NCBI GenBank assembly: GCA_020216625.1
Contig: JAIUYB010000183.1
Span: 1 to 5,684 of the forward strand
Reading direction: 5' to 3'
Source: Desulfarculus sp.
GTDB taxonomy: Bacteria; Desulfobacterota; Desulfarculia; Desulfarculales; Desulfarculaceae
DNA length: 5,684 bases
Shown: piece after piece, positions 1 through 4,662 of the stretch
Layout: each line of letters begins with the position of its first letter
Numbering within the stretch: position 1 is the first letter of the stretch
Made by a program: the position numbers and the translations under genes
The notes under the pieces: model-generated
What the model was told of the DNA's origin: nothing
Database searches by the model: none
The model's input: only the letters and a program-made list of their open reading frames with translations

Positions 1-1234
1 GGCTGATCTGCACCATGGCCGCCCGCAGATCCTTCATCGAGGCGTTGGCCTTCACCGCCAGATTGGTGGTCTCGTCCATCAACCCCTTGGCCTGGCTGGA
101 GTTCTCCGCGTTGCGGTTGGTCATGGAGGCCAGTTGCTCCAGCGAGGCCGCGCTCTCCTCCAGGCTGGCCGCCTGCTCGCTGGTGCCCTGGGCCAGCCCC
201 TGGCTGCTGTTGGCCACCTCCCCCGAGGCCAGGGCCACCTGGGTGGCCGCGTCGTTGAGACCCTGGGTGAAGTTGTTGATAGGCTTGGCGATTGACCCGG
301 CCGCCAGGAAAATCACCACCCCAGCCGCCACCACCACCGCCAGGCCCAACAGCAGGATGATGAACCCCAGGCTCCGGGCCGGGGCCAGGACCTCCGCCCG
401 GTTGGCGGTGATGGCCAGGATCCAGCCCATCTTGGGCTCTTCCTCGAAGGCCACCAGCTTGGCGATGCCCTCGAACTGGTACTCCAAGGCCCCGGACTTT
501 TCGGCCAGCATCTTCCTGCCGAAATCCAGGTCCTTCAGATCCAGCTTGAGAATCTTGCTCTTGTCGGGATGGGCCAGGATCTTGCCTGTCTTGTCGGCCA
601 CGTAGGCGTATCCGGTCTCACCCAGCTTGATGGGGTCGATGTAGGCCTTGGCGAAGGCGTCCAGGTCCACCACCGCCACGATGGCCCCGGCCACCTCCCC
701 CGAGTCGGCGTCGCCGCCACCCACCGCGCGCATGCGCACCGGCTCGGCCACCGCCACCACCGGCTTGCCGCTGGCCTTGCTGACCAGCACCTCCGAGACG
801 TTGCCCTTGCCCTGCATGGCCTGCTTGAAATAGTCGCGGTCGTCGACCTTGGTCGACTCCACCAGATCGCGCTTGCTGGAGGCCACCACCAGGCCGTTTT
901 TGTCCACCAGGTTAAGAACCTCGTAGATGGGATACTCCTTGGTCATGCGCTCGAAGTTGGAGCTGACCACGTAGCGGGCGGTCTCCGCCCCGTCGCCCAC
1001 CGCCGATCGGAACAGAGGATCACGCGACCAGGTGCGGACTTCGCGTTGGCGGTCCAGGATCCAGGCGGATACCTGGAGGGAGGAGTTGCGCACCAACTGC
1101 CGCAGGTACATCTCCACCATGTCGCTGATGGAGCCGCTGGCGGCCAGATAGGAGACGCCGGCCATGATGGTCATGCCGATGACTAACAGAGATAACGTGG
1201 GAAGAAGAAAGCGGTTTCTTAAACCCAGCTTCAT
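1..1234 (-). CDS. methyl-accepting chemotaxis protein with dCache-type sensor (C-terminus outside window)
   Basis: An inner-membrane chemoreceptor that would sense an extracytoplasmic ligand and control CheA through its cytoplasmic coiled coil. The frame is open from ATG at 1234 to the left edge, giving 411 residues. TM1 lies at about residues 10-31, the sensor region at about 33-285 and TM2 at about 289-312. The sensor has dCache-type landmarks: DRDYF at 132-136, a GKPVV...EP stretch at 156-165, and GETGYAYV at 205-212 followed by a D-x-x-GKIL turn. The dCache amino-acid-binding signature is not evident, so I name no ligand. After TM2 comes IAKPI (315-319), then directly the Glu/Gln/Ala/Ser-rich helix (about 339-411) expected to hold methylation sites. 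A full-length HAMP domain is not apparent. The conserved hairpin tip that contacts CheA/CheW lies outside the window. A G-rich stretch (about 1241-1251) serves as ribosome binding site. The gene follows dnaA on the same strand but is separated by a terminator. Confidence 0.93.
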   Translation of the reverse strand, partial: MKLGLRNRFLLPTLSLLVIGMTIMAGVSYLAASGSISDMVEMYLRQLVRNSSLQVSAWILDRQREVRTWSRDPLFRSAVGDGAETARYVVSSNFERMTKEYPIYEVLNLVDKNGLVVASSKRDLVESTKVDDRDYFKQAMQGKGNVSEVLVSKASGKPVVAVAEPVRMRAVGGGDADSGEVAGAIVAVVDLDAFAKAYIDPIKLGETGYAYVADKTGKILAHPDKSKILKLDLKDLDFGRKMLAEKSGALEYQFEGIAKLVAFEEEPKMGWILAITANRAEVLAPARSLGFIILLLGLAVVVAAGVVIFLAAGSIAKPINNFTQGLNDAATQVALASGEVANSSQGLAQGTSEQAASLEESAASLEQLASMTNRNAENSSQAKGLMDETTNLAVKANASMKDLRAAMVQIS

Positions 1235-1306
1235 GATGTCGACCCCCCCTGCCGTGGGCGGCTATGGCGCAAGGATCGGCCTTGCACGTGTGATGGTGGT
1301 GCATCA

Positions 1307-1336
1307 ATCTTAATAATTAATTTGTAAACATGTCCA
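1307..1336 (-). promoter_or_regulatory. candidate sigma-70-type promoter for the chemoreceptor gene
   Basis: On the minus strand TGGACA (1336-1331) is followed after 18 bp by TAAGAT (1312-1307), inside the most AT-rich part of the gap. Transcription would start near 1300, leaving a leader of about 66 nt that contains a weak 5-bp hairpin (TGCAC at 1283-1287 with GTGCA at 1299-1303). The -10 box matches only 4 of 6 consensus positions, so this is tentative. I found no convincing sigma-28 or sigma-54 motif. Confidence 0.3.
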
Positions 1337-1703
1337 GTCCATATATGTGGAAGGCCGGCGGCGATCCATCAGGTTTTCTCAGCGCCAAACGGTGGAAGAA
1401 ACGATGAGTGCGAAGCCGGCGTCACGATTTGAGAGTCCAGGCGCGTCAAGGGGGACCGGGAGAGTCGCCGGCCAGGACGGAGCCACGATCTGGATCGCGG
1501 CCTTGGAACCTGGCGGGCCGCTGGTCTCCAGGCTCCCATCCCCCACCTTCCCTGATGATTTCCGGCTTGCCACCCCGCCCAGAGGACGGCTTATCCACCT
1601 CGGAGGCCAGCCCGCTTTGGTTTTAGGTCTTTTGATTTAATTAATTGTAGTAAAGGGTGGCCGGGGCATTGGTGGAAAACCGCCATAACTTCTTGGCATC
1701 AAT
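1337..1703. other. non-coding gap between dnaA and the chemoreceptor; candidate replication origin (DnaA boxes, trio-like unwinding element)
   Basis: I see no credible gene here. DnaA-box-like 9-mers (consensus TTATCCACA) are TTATCCACC at 1591-1599 (plus), TTTTCCACC at 1679-1671 (minus), TCTTCCACC at 1399-1391 (minus) and CCTTCCACA at 1354-1346 (minus). A further TTTTCCACC lies at 1723-1731 in the terminator. Read on the minus strand from the 1679 box there is a 4-nt gap, a GC cluster (about 1666-1655), then TTA-CTA-CAA-TTA (1653-1642) and an AT-rich tract to about 1630. That order (box, GC cluster, trio-like repeats, AT tract) matches the basal unwinding element described for bacterial origins. 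Every box carries at least one mismatch, so origin function is inferred. Two AT-rich patches, 1306-1330 and 1631-1653, stand out from the GC-rich background. A 6-bp GCGGCC/GGCCGC inverted repeat lies at 1497-1521. Confidence 0.4.
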
Positions 1704-1747
1704 GGAAAAGCCAGGGACGGCTTTTTCCACCGTCTCCTGGCTTTTCC
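1704..1747. terminator. long, probably bidirectional intrinsic terminator downstream of dnaA
   Basis: A 12-bp perfect arm (1704-1715 with 1736-1747) continues, after a single bulged T at 1735, into a further 5 bp (1716-1720 with 1730-1734), closed by a 9-nt loop. For dnaA transcripts the GC core is followed by UUUUCC, and in the other direction by UUUUCCCC, so it could act both ways. The U-runs are short and can pair with the A-runs of the opposite arm. A second small hairpin, AGGGC-TAAC-GCCCT (1756-1769), starts immediately after the dnaA stop codon. Confidence 0.6.
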
Positions 1748-1769
1748 CCACCGGAAGGGCTAACGCCCT

Positions 1770-3146
1770 CTATACTCCACTCTCGCTCGGCCGGGGGCCC
1801 ACCATGAACCGCCGCTCGGTCAGGGCCCGCTCGGCCACCCGCACCTGCTCGGCCAACTCCGGGTTCTCCCGCAACAGCTCCTGAATGCGCTTGACCCCCT
1901 TGACCACCGTGGAGTGGTCCTTGCCCCCGAAACTGCGCCCAATCTCCGGGAAACTGGCCCGGGTCAACCGCCGGGCCAGGTACATCGCCACCTGACGCGG
2001 CAGGCTCACGTCCCGTGTCTTGCGCGAACCCTTGAGATCGGCCACCTTGACCCCATATTGCTGGGCCACCGCGCTCAGCACGTCGTCGATGCTCACCTGG
2101 CGCTCGCTGACCAGGGGACCCACCACCCGCTGCACCAATTCCAGCGTCACCTCCACCTGCTGGAAGCTGCTGATGGCGATCACCCGGGTCAGATAACCCT
2201 CCAGCACCCGCACGTTGCCCTCCGGCTGGCGGGCGAGGAAATGGGCCACCCGATGGGCCAGGTCCAGGCCCCGCTCCGCCGCCTTCTTCTGCAAAATGGC
2301 GACCTTGGTCTCCTCGTCCGGCGGCTGCAGGTCCACCAACAGGCCCCACTCGAACCGGGTGCGCAGCCGCTTCTCCAACCCCGGTATCTCCTTGGGCATC
2401 TTGTCGCTGGTCACCACGATCTGCTTGCCAGCCTGGTACAGCGCGTTGAAGGTGTGGAAAAACTCCTCCTGGGTGCGCTCCCGGCCGGCCAGGAAATGAA
2501 TGTCGTCAAGGAGCAGGCAGTCGACCTGGCGGTACTTTTCCTGAAAACGGGCCAGGCCGTCGAAGCGGATGGCCTGGATCAACTCGTTGGACAGCCCCTC
2601 GGCCGAACCGTAGTGGATCACCGCCCCGGGCTGGCGCTTCAGAATCTCGTTGCCCACCGCCGTGATCAGATGGGTCTTGCCCAGGCCCGGACCACCAAAG
2701 ATGAACAGCGGGTTGTATTGCCGCCCCGGCTGGTCGGCCACCGCCTTGCAGGCCGCGAAGGCCAGCTCGTTGCACTTGCCCACCACGAAGCTGTCGAAGG
2801 TGTAGATGGGATTGAGCAGCGGCGGCTCGTTGAACTGCGCCACCGCCCGCAAGGGCACCACCGGCGCCTTCTCCCGCTCCGCCTCCTCCATCTGGCTGAT
2901 CTCCAGGCCCAGCTCCAGATCCGTCCCCGCGCTCTGACTCAAGGCCTGGCTCACCGACTGCCAATACCGCTCGCGTATCCACGAGGCGAAGAAACGGTTG
3001 GGCACTTGAAGCACAGCCCGGTTGTCGTCCAGGCGCAACCGCACCGGGTCCAACCAGGTTTCAAAGTCCTTTTGCCCCAGCGACGCCCGAAGCCGCTGCC
3101 GGGCTTCACGCCATAACGCGTTGGTTTCCAATGCGATATCCTCCAT
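1770..3146 (-). CDS. dnaA: chromosomal replication initiator protein DnaA
   Basis: DnaA binds DnaA boxes at the chromosome origin, forms an ATP-dependent filament and opens the duplex for helicase loading. At 458 residues (or 453 from the alternative start) it is a usual length. Domain I, residues about 8-70, has the typical LWREAR and FETWLDP pattern. A short linker spans about 71-110. The AAA+ core shows Walker A GGPGLGKTH (151-159), Walker B LLLDDIH (211-217; D214, D215), sensor I TSD (246-248), the arginine-finger segment RTRFEWGL (R264) and sensor II in NVRVLEG (R313). Domain IV carries the signature GGKDHSTV (407-414). No catalytic residue appears to be missing. The ATG at 3146 has no good Shine-Dalgarno. 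The in-frame TTG at 3131 (codon 6) has GGAGG 8 nt upstream and may be the real start. No dnaN follows on the visible 3' side: a terminator, a long gap and a chemoreceptor gene come next. It is transcribed divergently from cooC. Confidence 0.98.
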   Translation of the reverse strand: MEDIALETNALWREARQRLRASLGQKDFETWLDPVRLRLDDNRAVLQVPNRFFASWIRERYWQSVSQALSQSAGTDLELGLEISQMEEAEREKAPVVPLRAVAQFNEPPLLNPIYTFDSFVVGKCNELAFAACKAVADQPGRQYNPLFIFGGPGLGKTHLITAVGNEILKRQPGAVIHYGSAEGLSNELIQAIRFDGLARFQEKYRQVDCLLLDDIHFLAGRERTQEEFFHTFNALYQAGKQIVVTSDKMPKEIPGLEKRLRTRFEWGLLVDLQPPDEETKVAILQKKAAERGLDLAHRVAHFLARQPEGNVRVLEGYLTRVIAISSFQQVEVTLELVQRVVGPLVSERQVSIDDVLSAVAQQYGVKVADLKGSRKTRDVSLPRQVAMYLARRLTRASFPEIGRSFGGKDHSTVVKGVKRIQELLRENPELAEQVRVAERALTERRFMVGPRPSESGV

Positions 3147-3150
3147 TATA
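3129..3150 (-). promoter_or_regulatory. dnaA translation start region: GGAGG site favouring a TTG start, overlapped by a TATAAT
   Basis: On the minus strand GGAGG (3144-3140) sits 8 nt before TTG (3131-3129), in frame with dnaA at codon 6. The upstream ATG (3146-3144) overlaps this GGAGG and has only CACCTCGG-type sequence in front of it. A perfect TATAAT (3150-3145) overlaps the ATG. If it acts as a -10 box the transcript would begin within a few nt of the GGAGG and only the TTG could be used, but the -35 position (CTCTAT at 17 bp spacing) is poor. Confidence 0.45.
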
Positions 3151-3198
3151 TCCGAGGTGTGCGAAGGATAGAGGCTGGCGTCGCGAGCTTTTCGGCGC

Positions 3199-3236
3199 CC
3201 TCCGGCGCGACCGGAGGTCTCGGGCAGAGTGCCGAG
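3199..3236 (-). other. two tandem hairpins in the dnaA leader
   Basis: CCTCCGG (3199-3205) pairs perfectly with CCGGAGG (3211-3217) across a 5-nt loop. CTCGG (3219-3223) pairs with CCGAG (3232-3236) across an 8-nt loop. Both lie between the predicted dnaA transcription start (about 3245) and the coding region, so they would form in the 5' leader. Neither is followed by a T-run on the minus strand, so I do not call them terminators. A role in mRNA stability or translation control is possible but unproven. Confidence 0.45.
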
Positions 3237-3251
3237 GCAGGCTCATTTCTT

Positions 3252-3280
3252 ATCATATGTTTGGAAACAGGATAGGTCAA
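3252..3280 (-). promoter_or_regulatory. sigma-70-type promoter of dnaA
   Basis: On the minus strand TTGACC (3280-3275) is separated by exactly 17 bp from TATGAT (3257-3252), matching 5 of 6 consensus positions in each box with ideal spacing. Transcription should start near 3245, giving a leader of about 100-115 nt. This is the best promoter-like match in the window and points straight at dnaA. Confidence 0.7.
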
Positions 3281-3283
3281 GGC

Positions 3284-3324
3284 GGTTGTGTCAGTCTGTA
3301 ACATTACCAGTCACAACCTGTAAC
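3284..3324. promoter_or_regulatory. inverted and direct repeats between the divergent dnaA and cooC promoters (candidate regulator site)
   Basis: GGTTGTG (3284-3290) and CACAACC (3312-3318) form a perfect 7-bp inverted repeat around a 21-bp centre. That centre contains the small palindrome GTAACATTAC (3298-3307). CTGTAAC occurs twice in direct orientation (3296-3302 and 3318-3324), 22 bp apart or about two helical turns. The block sits 3 bp from the dnaA -35 box and ends 9 bp before the cooC -35 box, a position from which a protein could affect either promoter. I do not recognise the motif as a known regulator's site. Confidence 0.4.
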
Positions 3325-3333
3325 CGACGATGC

Positions 3334-3362
3334 TTGACAGCCCCTGGCAAATCCTCTACCTT
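3334..3362 (+). promoter_or_regulatory. sigma-70-type promoter of cooC
   Basis: A perfect TTGACA (3334-3339) is followed at 17 bp by TACCTT (3357-3362), which keeps the important T1, A2 and T6 of the -10 box. Transcription would start near 3368, giving a leader of about 120 nt. The cdhD promoter has the same TTGACA-17-TA-N3-T plan and a similar spacer. Confidence 0.5.
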
Positions 3363-3364
3363 AC

Positions 3365-3378
3365 CTAGTATCGACTAG
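3365..3378. repeat. small inverted repeat at the predicted cooC transcription start
   Basis: CTAGT (3365-3369) and ACTAG (3374-3378) are perfect inverted repeats with a 4-bp centre, overlapping the predicted start site of cooC. The position would suit a repressor operator, but the arms are only 5 bp. The rest of the leader, 3379-3475, is GC-rich and shows no other feature I can name. Confidence 0.25.
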
Positions 3379-3487
3379 CAAAAAGCTATTGCCTTCGCGC
3401 AATTGTCGGCTTTGGCCTCCCCGGGCGGGACCGGTGGGGCGGGCGGCTTCCGGGCGCGCGGACCCCAGATCAAACAAGGAGTGAATC

Positions 3488-4246
3488 TTGGCTTTCACCA
3501 TCGCTATCGCCGGCAAGGGAGGGGTGGGCAAGACCACCGTGGCCGGCCTGTTGGTCCGCTACCTGGTGGAGAACGGCATGGCCCCAGTGCTGGCCGTGGA
3601 CGCCGACGCCAACAGCAACCTTAATGAAGTCCTGGGCTTGGAGCTTCCCGAGACCCTGGGCGAGGCCCGCGAGAACATGAAGAAGGGCCAATCCCAGGGT
3701 ATGACCAAGAACCTGTTCATCGAGATGAAGGTCAACCAGTGCCTGATGGAGAGCCAGGGCTTCGACCTCATCGCCATGGGCCATCCCGAGGGCGCCGGCT
3801 GCTACTGCGCCGCCAACCACCTGCTCACCGAGTGCATGGACAAGCTGGCCGAGAACTACCGCTACCTGGTGGTGGACAACGAGGCCGGCCTGGAGCACAT
3901 CAGCCGGGTCACCACCCAGAAGGCCGACCTCTTTCTGGTCATCAGCGACCCCAGCCTGCGTTCGCTGACCGCCGCCCAGCGGGCCCGGGACCTGGCCAAG
4001 GACATGGGCATCTTGAAGGGCGAAAGCCATCTCATCCTGACCATGGTCCGCCAGGAGCCCACCCCCGAACAACTGGAGAGCATCGCCAAGCTGGGCCTGG
4101 ACCTGGCCGGCTGGATCCCCGACGACCCCCAGCTGGCCGCCTTTGACCAGCAGGGCAAGCCCACCAGCCAACTGCCGGCCGACAACCCGGTGGTCAAGGC
4201 CGCTTTCGCCACCTTCGATCGCCTTTTGGCCGGGCACAAGGCCTAG
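3488..4246 (+). CDS. cooC: CooC/AcsF-family nickel-insertion ATPase for CO dehydrogenase/acetyl-CoA synthase
   Basis: A cytoplasmic MinD/SIMIBI-class ATPase. CooC proteins bind nickel at a dimer interface and use ATP to mature the nickel-iron-sulfur cluster of CO dehydrogenase; AcsF relatives serve acetyl-CoA synthase. The 252-residue length is normal. The deviant Walker A is GKGGVGKTT (9-17) with signature lysine K10 and catalytic K15. The switch I region is VDADANSNL (37-45), and the Walker B-like DNEAGLEH (130-137) is characteristic. The nickel-binding CxC is present as GCYC (C105, C107). Start: TTG at 3488, chosen because AAGGAG (3476-3481) lies 6 nt upstream and the P-loop begins at once; the nearby GTG at 3481 is out of frame. 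Its own promoter lies upstream and it is divergent from dnaA. The next gene, cdhD, encodes a CODH/ACS subunit, which supports the role. Sequence alone does not separate CooC from AcsF. Confidence 0.93.
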   Translation: MAFTIAIAGKGGVGKTTVAGLLVRYLVENGMAPVLAVDADANSNLNEVLGLELPETLGEARENMKKGQSQGMTKNLFIEMKVNQCLMESQGFDLIAMGHPEGAGCYCAANHLLTECMDKLAENYRYLVVDNEAGLEHISRVTTQKADLFLVISDPSLRSLTAAQRARDLAKDMGILKGESHLILTMVRQEPTPEQLESIAKLGLDLAGWIPDDPQLAAFDQQGKPTSQLPADNPVVKAAFATFDRLLAGHKA

Positions 4247-4325
4247 GAGCACCGGGGGGGTTTAGGCGGGGATTGATTAGTAAAAACAGAGGATAAGGGC
4301 GTATTGTGCAATCGGAGCTTTTTCC
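4247..4325 (+). other. cooC 3' flank, no convincing terminator
   Basis: GCCTA at the end of cooC (4241-4245) can pair with TAGGC (4263-4267), but no T-run follows. A T-rich patch at 4319-4324 lacks a stem. Read-through from cooC into cdhD is therefore possible in addition to the separate cdhD promoter. Confidence 0.3.
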
Positions 4326-4354
4326 TTGACAGGCCTTGGGGAATGTACTAGCGT
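4326..4354 (+). promoter_or_regulatory. sigma-70-type promoter of cdhD
   Basis: A perfect TTGACA (4326-4331) with a 17-bp spacer leads to TAGCGT (4349-4354), again with T1, A2 and T6 of the -10 box. Over 30 bp from the C before TTGACA, 21 bases match the cooC promoter without gaps, including CTTGACAG and most of the first half of the spacer. Transcription would start near 4361, giving an unusually long leader of about 300 nt. Confidence 0.5.
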
Positions 4355-4365
4355 GAACCCGCCTT

Positions 4366-4384
4366 TTCCTGAATATTTGAGGAA
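4366..4384. promoter_or_regulatory. operator-like 19-bp palindrome just after the cdhD transcription start
   Basis: TTCCT (4366-4370) and AGGAA (4380-4384) are perfect inverted repeats around an AT-rich 9-bp centre that is itself partly symmetric: 7 of 9 base pairs match across the dyad. It lies at about +5 to +23 of the predicted cdhD transcript, a usual repressor position. A run of seven T (4393-4399) follows 8 nt later, so a weak early terminator is an alternative reading. Confidence 0.35.
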
Positions 4385-4470
4385 CAACGCGATTTTTTTC
4401 GGCCTGACATGTACCGCTGCGCACAAAGCGCGACGGGTTGGGTTCCCTCCATGGGTCCGGCGCGGAGCTG

Positions 4471-4625
4471 GCCGGGGCTGAAGGGGACGCGGGTCAGGCT
4501 GGGGCCGGAGCGGGGCGTCCCGGGCCGGCGCGAAGAAAAACCAGGAGATACAGGGCCTTGACGGCTAACCCATCCGCGTTTGAGTGGGCGCGGTGGGTCG
4601 GGGAGCCGTCAGGCGCGTAATTTTT
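4471..4625 (+). promoter_or_regulatory. structured cdhD leader with terminator-like nested hairpin (possible attenuator or riboswitch)
   Basis: Two helical blocks can form. The first nests GCCGG/CCGGC (4471-4475 with 4525-4529) around GGGACGC/GCGTCCC (4484-4490 with 4515-4521). The second has an outer 8-bp stem TGACGGCT/AGCCGTCA (4559-4566 with 4604-4611). Its inner 10-bp stem (4568-4572 and 4574-4578 with 4589-4598) has one bulged T at 4573 and a 10-nt loop. The second block is followed by TAATTTTT (4618-4625), 25 nt before the cdhD ribosome binding site. A hairpin plus T-run inside a leader suggests attenuation. I do not recognise a known riboswitch class, and the region is so GC-rich that some pairing is expected by chance. 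No credible small gene is present in the gap. Confidence 0.4.
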
Positions 4626-4662
4626 AGCCAACTACACCACTTTAGCAGCGGAGGGAGTTGCG

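Noticed and set aside
1268..1284. Sigma-54-like (GG...GC) and sigma-28-like (GCCGAT) motifs upstream of the chemoreceptor, minus strand
   Set aside because: The GG-to-GC spacing is one base short for sigma-54, and no TAAAG-type -35 lies at the right distance for sigma-28.
1347..1640. 97-codon plus-strand open frame in the dnaA / chemoreceptor gap
   Set aside because: GTG start without a ribosome binding site, no recognisable domain, low-complexity composition expected from GC-rich DNA, and it runs through the candidate DnaA boxes and AT tract.
1914..3116. Long plus-strand open frame of 400 codons opposite dnaA
   Set aside because: It is antisense to a fully convincing DnaA. Its composition (His, Leu, Gln, Arg rich) is typical of the shadow frame of a GC-rich gene, and no domain is visible.
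3250..3325. DnaA boxes in the region upstream of dnaA
   Set aside because: No 9-mer close to TTATCCACA was found; TTATCATA at about 3250 differs at several positions and overlaps the dnaA -10 box.
4536..4557. Resemblance to a cobalamin-riboswitch B12 box (CAGGAGA at 4542-4548) upstream of a corrinoid-protein gene
   Set aside because: Only the CAGGAGA core matches; the other conserved blocks of the cobalamin riboswitch are not visible in the leader. A similar core occurs by chance in the dnaA terminator.
4438..4620. 60-codon plus-strand open frame in the cdhD leader
   Set aside because: TTG start, no ribosome binding site, Gly/Ala/Arg-rich translation, and it overlaps the paired regions of the leader.
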